DNA from: Rhodoblastus sp. 17X3
GTDB taxonomy: Bacteria; Pseudomonadota; Alphaproteobacteria; Rhizobiales; Beijerinckiaceae
Length of the DNA: 64,000 nt
Reading direction: 5' to 3'
Assembly: GCF_030056575.1 (NCBI RefSeq)
Contig: NZ_JASHHX010000001.1
Coordinates: 1-64,000 of the forward strand
The position numbers were made by a program, and so were the translations under genes. The notes under the pieces are model-generated. The model saw nothing but the letters and a program-made list of their open reading frames with translations, was not told where the DNA came from and ran no database searches. How positions within the stretch are numbered: the stretch's first letter is position 1; each line of letters begins with the position of its first letter. Below are positions 8,355 through 16,017 of this stretch, one piece after another.

Positions 8355-9863
8355 TCATCCGGCAGGATATGAACCAGGATCTCGCCGCTGGACAAGTTCC
8401 TGTCCGAAAAGGAATGGATCCCCGAGGGCGTTAAACAGTCCAATTTTTTCCGCCATTTTATCGATTAGCCCTGTTAACAGCGGAGACAATCGCTGTGCCG
8501 AGGAACAACAGAGCACGCTGATAGCGTCGCGATATTTTTCGCAGTAAACGGGGCCGATTCCGGCGATCGGCGCCATGCCGAGCCGGGTCAGCATCCTGTC
8601 TTGACGATCTCTTGTTCCCGCGCCGCAAATCGCGAAGCCATGCAACGTGCCGGAAGCTTTCCCGATAGCGTCAGCAACGGCGGCCGATGCCGCCGCCAAC
8701 TGAACGCTCAGTCCGAAATCGCGATTTTTCGCGCGATATTCAGGGTCGACGACCCATCTCCCGATTTCCACAATTTCATCGTGTCTTGCTCCCAATATTC
8801 GCAGCATCTGCGAAAACATTTCCGCGCCGAGAGTTTTTTCGGTGAGACACGCGGGTCCATCACGATCGAGGTGATAGAGCCGCACGCAACCGACGAGTTT
8901 GGACCCGTCATAGGCCAGGACATGAAAGGCGTGGCGATCAATTGGATCAGGATCGAGAAAGGCGCCGGCCGGAGTCCTGAACGCCGGCCGGCGGCCGCCT
9001 TCGTAAAAAGCCTTCCCGCGAAGAGCCCTGACCTCTGCGAGCCAATCGAGAGTTGACCTGTTATTGTCCCGATCCAGTTTCCAACCGGGCGGCTCTTTCA
9101 GCCGCCAGCTGAGCGACGCGCGAGGGACGCAATGGCTTTGGGCGCCCTTCGCTTGCATATCGGCGAGCCGCACGCAGTCGCCAAGAAAGCTTGGATAAGC
9201 CACTAGAGACGCATCACCCGCTGCTGCGAGCGCGGAAAGACTCCAGGGCGCGCGCTCGATCAGATCGTTCAGCGCTCGCGCATTGAGGGCCGTGTGGGCG
9301 CCATCCAGAATGATGTGCTTCGTGATAAAACTAAGGCAGGAAATAATGTCGGGACCGAGCAATTCGATGCAACGCCCCACAACCAGCTGGCCGTAACGCA
9401 AGGGCAGCATCTCGATTTCATATTCGATCGCGACCTGAGCGAATGGCGTTTCGCCCGCGATGTTTTCTTCGTGCATCTGGCAATATGTCATGACGCCGGG
9501 GCTGGGCGCCTGATCGAGCATGTCATCGGCGTCCACGGAGGGCGCGTGGGTTGCGTTCCATCGCGCGGCGAGAGACCGCAGATCGGCGATCATCAAGAGG
9601 TGATGATCAGCCTCCGCGGAGGCATGACGGGCCAATGCGCGTCCGACCTGCGTGAACCCGATCTGCTCGCAACGAACGCCCGCACGGCGAATCCAGCCCT
9701 CTACCGGCTGAGTCATATGCGCGCCCAAGGCGCAGAAATTCATCAGGAACAGTTCCGCGCGGGTCGCATCCTCCATTGCCTGCAGGCTTTTCACGCCAAA
9801 GCTTTCGTCGAAGCGTTGGCGAGCGGGGGCGAGAAGAATTTCGTAGTCTGACAAAGACGCCAT
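8355..9863 (-). CDS. Fusion: haem-oxygenase-like (HDO-type) domain + GNAT N-acyltransferase
   Basis: 502 residues in two parts. Residues ~25-210 are helical and resemble iron-containing redox enzymes with a haem-oxygenase-like fold. Candidate metal ligands are E37, H80, E84, H87/H88 (ARHASAEADHH), E147-E151 (EYEIE) and D187/H190 (DGAH). Residues ~270-455 resemble the FeeM/exosortase-associated GNAT acyltransferases related to autoinducer synthases (FHVLAYDGSKLVGCVRLY, EIGRWVVDPEYR). The ATG at 9863 has GAGGAG upstream. It is the last gene of a leftward operon with an ABC exporter and an MlaC-like protein. I infer synthesis and oxidation of an N-acylated small molecule. Substrates are unknown, and the redox assignment rests on motif spacing only. 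Confidence 0.6.
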   Translation of the reverse strand: MASLSDYEILLAPARQRFDESFGVKSLQAMEDATRAELFLMNFCALGAHMTQPVEGWIRRAGVRCEQIGFTQVGRALARHASAEADHHLLMIADLRSLAARWNATHAPSVDADDMLDQAPSPGVMTYCQMHEENIAGETPFAQVAIEYEIEMLPLRYGQLVVGRCIELLGPDIISCLSFITKHIILDGAHTALNARALNDLIERAPWSLSALAAAGDASLVAYPSFLGDCVRLADMQAKGAQSHCVPRASLSWRLKEPPGWKLDRDNNRSTLDWLAEVRALRGKAFYEGGRRPAFRTPAGAFLDPDPIDRHAFHVLAYDGSKLVGCVRLYHLDRDGPACLTEKTLGAEMFSQMLRILGARHDEIVEIGRWVVDPEYRAKNRDFGLSVQLAAASAAVADAIGKASGTLHGFAICGAGTRDRQDRMLTRLGMAPIAGIGPVYCEKYRDAISVLCCSSAQRLSPLLTGLIDKMAEKIGLFNALGDPFLFGQELVQRRDPGSYPAG

Positions 9864-9930
9864 TTCATTCTCTCCTCTCGTTTTGCGAGCAGTGTGTCCG
9901 GGGCGGTCGCCTCGCCGCGACGGCCAGGAT

Positions 9931-11049
9931 TCAAGGTCTCCGCAGCGCCTCCGCCGGGCTCATCGACGCCGCGCGCCAGGCAGGATAAAGCGATCCGACC
10001 GCGCAGAGGGCGATCGACGCCAGCAGCGTCGGCGGCGTCATCGAGAGGCTGGGGTGAAAAGATAAAATATCGCCAATGGCCGGGAGGTATTTGAACAGCA
10101 GGGATATGGCGTAGGACAGCGGAATCCCGATGATACAGCCCGCTATCCCGATCAGGACGCCCTCGAACACGATCGACGCCATTGTTCGCGCCCTGGACCA
10201 TCCGATCGCCGATAGGATTCCGATCTCCCGCGTACGCTCCTGCACCGCCATCAGCAGTGAATTGAGGACGCTCAGCCCCCCCATCGTGAGCGCGATCAGC
10301 GATACCGATCGCGATATGGCCTTCATGACCAGAAGATTGCGGTCGCGCTGGAGCAATTGATCTGTCGGCGTGGCGAATAGCAAATCCATTCGCCCGATCT
10401 CCGACTTGATCGCCTCGATCGCAGCCGGCGGAAGCGTCGGCTGTAGCTTGATCTCAAACATCGTGACCTGATTTTGCCTGTAGGCGATCTCCTGCATTTC
10501 GGACAAGGCCATGTAGATCATCGAGCGGTTGAGCGCGGACTGATAACTCGCGATCCCGACGACGCGGAACCTTGTGTCGAGGATGTCGAGCGTGTCTCCG
10601 ACATCCTTGTGCAATGCTTCCGCTGCTCCCGCCCCAAGGACGACGCCCCTACCTTCGTGCGGCCCGGGAACATGGCCGCTGGCGATTGGCATTCCTTTCC
10701 AGAAGAAGCTGTCTGCGGCCCAGCCGGTCAGGACTTTCTGTTGATCGTGATCCACCGGCGCATACATCAAGAGCTCGCCTGCGACAGCCTTGACGCCGTG
10801 GAGCGACGCAAGCTTGTTCTGGACATCTTCGGCAATGAAGCCGGAAAAAATATCGGAGGCGTTGCGTGAGAGAACGGTGAGATCGGCGCCGCGCTCATCC
10901 ACCCCTTCTGCGACGCCACGGCTGACGCTGTCTGCAAGCGCGACCAAACTCAGAGCAGAGGCGACAGCGAGGCCGACGCTGAACGAGACGACCGCCGTAC
11001 GCGTGGCTCTTCGTTGCAGGTTGCGAAGCGCGAGCGTGAACAGATTCAC
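9931..11049 (-). CDS. ABC transporter permease, MacB/FtsX type
   Basis: 372 residues. One N-terminal membrane segment (~18-40), a large periplasmic domain (~41-240), then three membrane segments. The C-terminal half has the FtsX signature (QERTREIGILSAIGWSRARTMASIVFEGVL) and ends with YPAWRAASMSPAEALRRP. This topology is that of mechanotransmission exporters (MacB, LolC/E). Its start overlaps the stop of the ATPase gene (ATGA), so the two are translationally coupled. The HDO-GNAT gene follows after 67 bases. Confidence 0.85.
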   Translation of the reverse strand: MNLFTLALRNLQRRATRTAVVSFSVGLAVASALSLVALADSVSRGVAEGVDERGADLTVLSRNASDIFSGFIAEDVQNKLASLHGVKAVAGELLMYAPVDHDQQKVLTGWAADSFFWKGMPIASGHVPGPHEGRGVVLGAGAAEALHKDVGDTLDILDTRFRVVGIASYQSALNRSMIYMALSEMQEIAYRQNQVTMFEIKLQPTLPPAAIEAIKSEIGRMDLLFATPTDQLLQRDRNLLVMKAISRSVSLIALTMGGLSVLNSLLMAVQERTREIGILSAIGWSRARTMASIVFEGVLIGIAGCIIGIPLSYAISLLFKYLPAIGDILSFHPSLSMTPPTLLASIALCAVGSLYPAWRAASMSPAEALRRP

Positions 11050-11786
11050 GGCGATGTCCCCATCGTTCGTTGCTGACGCGCTTTCCCAATTTCAACGGCC
11101 GCCAGCGGTGCGCTCGAGTCGTCGACAATGCGCCCATCCATGATCGTGACGCGGCGGCGACAACGCCCGGCGAGATTTTCGTCATGGGTCGCAATGACCA
11201 GAGCCATGCAGTGCGTTTGCTGGATTTCCAGCAGGAGCTCCGTGATCGATGCGGCATTGGCGGAATCGAGGTTGCCTGTCGGCTCGTCTGCGAGCAGCAG
11301 GGCCGGCGTGTTCGCCAGACTTCTGGCGATCGCGACGCGCTGACGCTCGCCACCTGATAGAGCCGCCGGAAGGTGGCGCATGCGCGCTTCCAATCCAACC
11401 CTCGCCAGCAGTTCGGCGGCGCGGCGCCGGCGCTCGCGCGAAGAGCGTCCATCCATCAGCGCCAATTCGACATTTTCCATCGCGGTTAATGTCGGCAGCA
11501 GATAAAATTCCTGGAACACGATGCCGATATGGCGCCCGCGAAGTCTTCGCCACCCACGCTGGTCGCACACTTCTTCCTCGCGCCAAAAGACTTTGCCGGT
11601 CGTCGCTTCGTCGCAGCCGGACAGCATATGAATGAGAGAGCTCTTGCCGCTGCCGCTCTTGCCCAAGAGGGCGATGCAGTCGCTCGCATAGGTCGAGAGG
11701 CTTACGTCGCATAATGCGACAACCGCGCCGTCATCAAATTTGCGGCTGACATTCTCGAGGCGGATCAACGGAGACAAAGCCGTCAT
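11046..11786 (-). CDS. ABC transporter ATPase, MacB/LolD type
   Basis: 246 residues. Walker A GKSGSGKSS, Q-loop GIVFQEFYLLPT, signature LSGGERQRVAIARSL, Walker B LLLADEPTGNLD and H-loop ATHDE are all present and complete. The DEPTGNLD wording is typical of LolD/MacB/FtsE ATPases. The start at 11786 is chosen because the ABC domain begins directly after it; the frame upstream is open but lies in the MlaC-like gene. It pairs with the FtsX-type permease that overlaps its 3' end. Confidence 0.88.
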   Translation of the reverse strand: MTALSPLIRLENVSRKFDDGAVVALCDVSLSTYASDCIALLGKSGSGKSSLIHMLSGCDEATTGKVFWREEEVCDQRGWRRLRGRHIGIVFQEFYLLPTLTAMENVELALMDGRSSRERRRRAAELLARVGLEARMRHLPAALSGGERQRVAIARSLANTPALLLADEPTGNLDSANAASITELLLEIQQTHCMALVIATHDENLAGRCRRRVTIMDGRIVDDSSAPLAAVEIGKARQQRTMGTSP

Positions 11787-11817
11787 ATCGAAAGGTCTCT
11801 CAAACACGATCCCGCAT

Positions 11818-12435
11818 TTAGCGGCCCAGCATCTCCGTCGCGACGTCAATGTCGTCATTGTTGCGGCCGAGAAGAGCCTTCGTTTCGTTCCGCAGTGAAA
11901 TGACCGCGCTGCGACCATCGACCACGACATCCACTGCCTGTGCTTTTCCGACGCCGTGAAGACGCCAGATAATCATGTGGGCCGGCTTGCTGGAACGCGT
12001 GGCGAGGAGACGCGCGCTGTCCTCGCCCCGCTTCAATCCAAGCAATTCGAGAAGGTTTCCCTCGGCCCCCTGGTTTTGCCGAATACAATCGCGGATCGCC
12101 CATCGTCGCGCAGCCGCGCGAAAGGCGACGCGCTGCTGGGGCGACATGCGGACCCAGACCGGTCCCGTCGCGCTCTGGGCGACGGCGTCCATATTGATCG
12201 CCGTCGTCACAATCCGATCGCAAGCGTGATGGGTCTGCGCTGCAGGATGGGCTGCGGATTCCGTGATGATCCTATTGATGGTGGCGAGAAATTCGGCGTC
12301 CTGCGGATCAATCTCAGCCGCAGCGGCGCTGAAGCGTGCGGACGATCCCACGACGACGCCTACGCCAATCGCGGCTGCCAGGGCGAACGACGCCCAGTGA
12401 CCGGCCTTTGAGCGCCAACAGCTCCGTCCAGGCAT
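11818..12435 (-). CDS. MlaC/Ttg2D-family periplasmic lipid-binding protein
   Basis: 205 residues. A hydrophobic N-terminal segment (HWASFALAAAIGVGVVVGSSA) is a signal peptide. The mature protein has the MlaC layout: a helical part with NMDAVAQSATGPVWVRMSPQQRVAFRAAARRW, and a C-terminal strand part with IIWRLHGVGKAQAVDVVVDGRSAV. MlaC proteins carry phospholipids or other acyl lipids across the periplasm, normally with MlaFEDB. Here the neighbours are a MacB-type ATPase and permease, an unusual partnership. The ATG at 12435 has AGAGG upstream; GTG 12483 and ATG 12465 are weaker. It is the first gene of the operon, 31 bases before the ATPase gene. Confidence 0.7.
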   Translation of the reverse strand: MPGRSCWRSKAGHWASFALAAAIGVGVVVGSSARFSAAAAEIDPQDAEFLATINRIITESAAHPAAQTHHACDRIVTTAINMDAVAQSATGPVWVRMSPQQRVAFRAAARRWAIRDCIRQNQGAEGNLLELLGLKRGEDSARLLATRSSKPAHMIIWRLHGVGKAQAVDVVVDGRSAVISLRNETKALLGRNNDDIDVATEMLGR

Positions 12436-12532
12436 CGTCAAGCCTCTGATCGTGAGCACGGACATAGTCGATTTCACCTGCACACGAGCGCCGGCGTCCG
12501 AAGGAAGCCTGGGTCATCGCCGGTCGGGCGGC

Positions 12533-12943
12533 TCAATAGCCGTAGTCATTACAAATGTTGGCCCATTGCCAGCCGTAATAAGTCCATATGCGGCGCCAGC
12601 ACGTATCCCCATAATAGCCTGCGCCGACAAAGGGCGCGCCGACGAACACGACATTGTTGAAACGGTGATGCCGCCGGAAGGCGAAATTATGGAAGGCGAC
12701 GCGCTGGTGAACAAATGGCGCTCCGGCTCTTGGGCCAAACGCCATGCCCCCGCGAAATCCGCCGCCGCCAAAATGCGCCGGGCCGCCACGCATCGCGCCG
12801 AAGCCGCCGCCGCCGAAATGCATTCCGCCGCCGTGCATGCCCCCAAAGCCCCCGCCGCCGCGGAACGCCGCAGCCGGCGCCGCAACCATCATCGCCCCGC
12901 CGAGCGCCGCAGCGGCCAAGCCAATCAACCGTCGGTTTTTCAT
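12533..12943 (-). CDS. Gly/His-rich small exported protein
   Basis: 136 residues. Signal peptide (IGLAAAALGGAMMVAAPAAA), then Gly-rich repeats of the type GGGGFGGMHGGG/MHFGGGGFG with many Met and His, and a C-terminal aromatic segment with two cysteines (CWRRIWTYYGWQWANIC). Such proteins are common in Hyphomicrobiales and have no known function. GAGGA lies upstream of the ATG at 12943. The gene is divergent from the response regulator, with the repeated regulatory element A between them. It could also be the leader gene of the MlaC/ABC/HDO-GNAT operon, 97 bases downstream. Confidence 0.7.
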   Translation of the reverse strand: MKNRRLIGLAAAALGGAMMVAAPAAAFRGGGGFGGMHGGGMHFGGGGFGAMRGGPAHFGGGGFRGGMAFGPRAGAPFVHQRVAFHNFAFRRHHRFNNVVFVGAPFVGAGYYGDTCWRRIWTYYGWQWANICNDYGY

Positions 12944-13013
12944 GATCCGATCCTCGATAAGCGAGACGGGCGCACCGGCGCTCCAAGATCGCGGGATCCG
13001 ATGGAACCAGAAT

Positions 13014-13076
13014 AGTCAAATTATTTCAAATGACTAATGCGACAGTTTCTGACAAAAAAGTTAGTTTTCGGATGTC
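13014..13076 (+). promoter_or_regulatory. Regulatory element A (copy of element B, with GAC direct repeats)
   Basis: The stretch 13024-13076 recurs almost exactly, in inverted orientation, at 15288-15341. Within it GACTAATGC, GACAGTTTCT and GACAAAAAAG form tandem half-sites spaced 9-10 bases, as expected for an OmpR-type regulator. TAGTCA (13013-13018) and TGACTA (13031-13036) form an extra dyad. The element lies between the divergent Gly-rich gene and the response regulator gene, so autoregulation is likely. Confidence 0.55.
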
Positions 13077-13138
13077 TATTGTTGTGACAGGATCATCATC
13101 GCAAGCAGCTTCCGGCGCAAACTTAGAGATGCCGCGAA

Positions 13139-13831
13139 ATGATCGGCAAACCATCACGCATTCTTGTCATTGAAGACGACTGCGAGACGGCTGAGCAGCT
13201 CGTGGATTCGCTTGCGACGCATGGCTACGAAGTCGACCTCGCCCTCGACGGCGATCAAGGTCTGAAGCTCGGTCGTTCAGTCAATTACGCCGCAATGACG
13301 ATAGACCGCATGCTCCCGGGCATTGACGGAATTTCACTGATCCGACTGCTGAGGGACGAGGGTGTTTTCACGCCCGCCCTGATCGTGAGCGCACTTGGCG
13401 AGGTTGACGATCGCGTACGCGGCCTGCGCGCTGGCGGAGACGATTATCTCGTCAAGCCCTTCGCCTTCGCGGAACTACTTGCGCGTGTCGAGGCCCTCTT
13501 GCGTCGAAGTGAAAGCCCCGGCAAGGAAATCGTCTTGCGCGTCGGCGACCTTGAGCTCGACCTGGTGTCGCGGGAAGTCACCCGCCGCAACCAGAAGATC
13601 GACTTGCTGCCAAGAGAGTTTCAGGTGCTTGAATTTCTCGTGCGCAATCAGGGCCATGTCGTCCCACGGGCGATGCTTCTGCAACATGTGTGGGATCTGC
13701 ATTTCGACCCCATGACCAACATCATCGACGTCTATGTTGGCCGCGTGCGCCGGAAGATCGAGGCCGGTCAAGCATATCCACTCATTCACACCATAAGGGG
13801 CGTAGGCTTCTGTGTCCGAGCTCCTGGCTAA
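13139..13831 (+). CDS. OmpR-family response regulator
   Basis: 230 residues. Receiver domain ~6-120 with acidic pair IEDD near residue 11, phospho-acceptor D56 in TIDRMLPGIDG and the conserved Lys in DDYLVKPFAF. C-terminal winged helix ~130-228 (LLPREFQVLEFLVRNQGHVVPRAML, TNIIDVYVGRVRRKIE). It is a DNA-binding regulator phosphorylated by the kinase whose GTG start overlaps its end by 20 bases. It probably binds elements A and B. Confidence 0.92.
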   Translation: MIGKPSRILVIEDDCETAEQLVDSLATHGYEVDLALDGDQGLKLGRSVNYAAMTIDRMLPGIDGISLIRLLRDEGVFTPALIVSALGEVDDRVRGLRAGGDDYLVKPFAFAELLARVEALLRRSESPGKEIVLRVGDLELDLVSREVTRRNQKIDLLPREFQVLEFLVRNQGHVVPRAMLLQHVWDLHFDPMTNIIDVYVGRVRRKIEAGQAYPLIHTIRGVGFCVRAPG

Positions 13832-15209
13832 AACGCTTCGATCCTCGACATTCCGGCAGGCCCTCGCTGCGATCCTGATCTTTGGCGCGGTCGTCGTCGG
13901 GCTATTCGCTTATGTCTTTTGGGCGACGACGAATTATGTCCTGGATCACTCGACGCGCGCGACCGAAACCGAGATGGGCGAGTTGCGGGACGTCTTTGTG
14001 ACGAAGGGGCGAGATGCGTTGATCGCCGCACTGTCGCAAAAAGCCTCCGTCCCGGCATCCAAAAGCAATGTCTATCTGCTCGCCGATCCGTCTTTTGCGC
14101 CTGTTGCCGGCAATCTCGCTGGGTGGCCGCCGTCCGCGAAAACATCGGTCGGATGGGTGGAATTCAGAATGCGTAATGGCGCGCCTTTGTTGGGCGCCGT
14201 CGCCGCGACGCTGCCCGATGGCAGCCACCTGCTTGTCGGTCGGGACATTGCCGAGCTCGACCGTTTCACCGAAAAAATCAAGGCGGCCTTTGTTTTCAGC
14301 CTGGCGTTCATTTTCGCGCTTGCAGTTTTCGCCAGCGTGGCTGTGACGCGGCGAACGGTGGGGCGCATCGAGGCTGTCAATGCGACCAGCCGCGCCATCA
14401 TGCAATGCGGTCTGGGTCAGCGAATTCCGCTGCGCGGGACACATGACGAATGGGATGAACTGGCTGCAAACCTCAATCGGTCGCTCGACCGCATCGAAGA
14501 ATTGATGGAGCAAGTGAAACAGGTGAGCGACAATGTGGCGCATGATCTCCGTACGCCGCTCGCCCGCATGCGCGGACGGCTCGAAAAAGCATACCATGGG
14601 GAGCGCGAAGCCGCGCGCGACCAGTCCGTGATTGGGGAAGCTATCATCGAACTCGATGGCGTCCTGCGCATGTTCGCCTCGCTTACGCGAATTTCCCAAA
14701 TCGAAGCAAATGAAGGATCGACGCCGCTTCGGCCGGTCAACTTGTTCGCCATAGCGAATGAGGTCGTCGAATTATTCGACGCCGCCGCCGAAGAATCCGG
14801 AGTTCATCTCAAAGTCATTGGAGATCCCGACGTCGTCGCGATGGGCGACCGAGATCTCCTGTTCGACGCCGTCGCCAATCTCGTCGACAACGCCGTCAAG
14901 CATGGTCGCCCCAAGGGCCAGGTGTCGGTGGAAGTCAAAAAAAGCGACGGCGATTCGGTTGTTTCCGTCGCCGACGACGGACCGGGAATTCCATTATCCG
15001 AACATCAGCATGTTTTCGAGCGCTTCTACAGGCTCGAGCGAAGCCGCCAAAGCCCGGGCAACGGGTTAGGCCTCAGCCTCGTCGCCGCGGTCGCGCGTCT
15101 TCATGGGGCGCGTGTCGAACTTATCGACAAAGCGCCGGGACTTGTCGTGCGACTTAAGCTTCAACAATCCGGCGAGTTGCGTCCTTTCAGTTCGGAAGGC
15201 GCCGGCTGA
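13812..15209 (+). CDS. Sensor histidine kinase
   Basis: 465 residues, GTG start inside the end of the response regulator gene. Membrane segments at ~17-38 and ~159-179 enclose a periplasmic sensor of about 120 residues. Then HAMP, HisKA with H244 in NVAHDLRTPLARM, and HATPase with N-box LVDNAVKHG, DDGPGIP and GNGLGLSLV. The layout matches classical EnvZ/QseC-type kinases. The ligand is unknown. The MacAB-like operon downstream and the acyl/ABC operon upstream are possible targets. Confidence 0.92.
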   Translation: MSELLAKTLRSSTFRQALAAILIFGAVVVGLFAYVFWATTNYVLDHSTRATETEMGELRDVFVTKGRDALIAALSQKASVPASKSNVYLLADPSFAPVAGNLAGWPPSAKTSVGWVEFRMRNGAPLLGAVAATLPDGSHLLVGRDIAELDRFTEKIKAAFVFSLAFIFALAVFASVAVTRRTVGRIEAVNATSRAIMQCGLGQRIPLRGTHDEWDELAANLNRSLDRIEELMEQVKQVSDNVAHDLRTPLARMRGRLEKAYHGEREAARDQSVIGEAIIELDGVLRMFASLTRISQIEANEGSTPLRPVNLFAIANEVVELFDAAAEESGVHLKVIGDPDVVAMGDRDLLFDAVANLVDNAVKHGRPKGQVSVEVKKSDGDSVVSVADDGPGIPLSEHQHVFERFYRLERSRQSPGNGLGLSLVAAVARLHGARVELIDKAPGLVVRLKLQQSGELRPFSSEGAG

Positions 15210-15636
15210 TTCAAAAATGGACGTCAAGGCGAAACCGGTCAGATCATCTTGCCGATAAGTATTTCCACGTTTTCGTGATCCAAATTCGGATATTCCGAAA
15301 CTAACAATTTTGTCAGAATCTGTCGAATTAGTCATTTGAAAATACACGTGTTTTCTGCCTGAATCCGTTCTCGCGACGTTGGAGCGCCTGCGAGACCGGC
15401 GATCAGGAACCATTGATCGCCATGCGATCGTCTGCGTAATGCGCCAGCCTGCTGTGGCCTTGGCCTCGTAGCGCAAAACCCGTGGTCGGAGAATCTGACG
15501 TTCTTGTGATATTTGCCTCCATTGCTGCTCCACTGCGGCCGTTGGCCTCATGCGTCGGTTAGCGAAGGGCGCAGCGGCGTCTGTTATGACAGATATAGCT
15601 CTGCGACCTGATCGGAATTGCGAAAGGAGCTTAGGC
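15210..15636. other. Intergenic region holding element B
   Basis: No gene with support. The left part, 15288-15341, is the inverted copy of element A. The remainder is GC-rich sequence with antisense open frames that show no domain. AAAGGAG at 15623 is the ribosome binding site of the next gene. Confidence 0.5.
15288..15341 (-). promoter_or_regulatory. Regulatory element B (inverted copy of element A)
   Basis: On the minus strand this segment shares blocks CAAATGACTAAT, CGACAG, TTCTGACAAAA and GTTAGTTT with element A in the same order and spacing, differing in about five bases and one indel. It lies 79 bases after the kinase gene and about 300 before the small exported protein gene. It is probably a second binding site for the response regulator. 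Confidence 0.5.
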
Positions 15637-15945
15637 ATGAAAACCATCATTACATCTTTTGCGGTCGGTGCTGTCCTTGCGTTATCGGCTGCGCAACCGG
15701 TCTTGGCCATGGGACAACCGGGCACGTCAGCGGGCGTGAATTGTGGATCCGGCTCCGCCTTATTGACGCCCGGCCATTCGGCGGCGTCGCCAGGTGCGCC
15801 GTTCAACGAGCCATCGGCGACGAGTTCGGGCGGCAAGGCCGGACAGGTTTACGCCGGATCGGGTCCGTCGGCCATCCATGCCGGAAGTCCGAACGCGGTC
15901 TCCCAATATGACATCGCCTGTCAGAATGTCACACAGAAGCCCTAA
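15637..15945 (+). CDS. Small exported protein of unknown function
   Basis: 102 residues. Signal peptide (MKTIITSFAVGAVLALSAAQPVLA), then a low-complexity Ser/Gly/Ala-rich mature part with two cysteines (GVNCGSG and DIACQN). AAAGGAG lies upstream of the ATG at 15637. No known function. It lies between the two-component system and the MacAB-like operon; element B is upstream. Confidence 0.65.
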   Translation: MKTIITSFAVGAVLALSAAQPVLAMGQPGTSAGVNCGSGSALLTPGHSAASPGAPFNEPSATSSGGKAGQVYAGSGPSAIHAGSPNAVSQYDIACQNVTQKP

Positions 15946-16017
15946 CGCAGCGTGTCACTTTGCCTCAGCCCCCTTTGGCTAAAGGGGGCGGTCGGCATCC
16001 GCGAGAGGTATGGCGCC

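Noticed and set aside
12715-13037. Pro/Arg-rich plus-strand frames opposite the Gly-rich gene
   Set aside because: They are complements of Gly repeats; the minus strand carries the signal peptide and the ribosome binding site.
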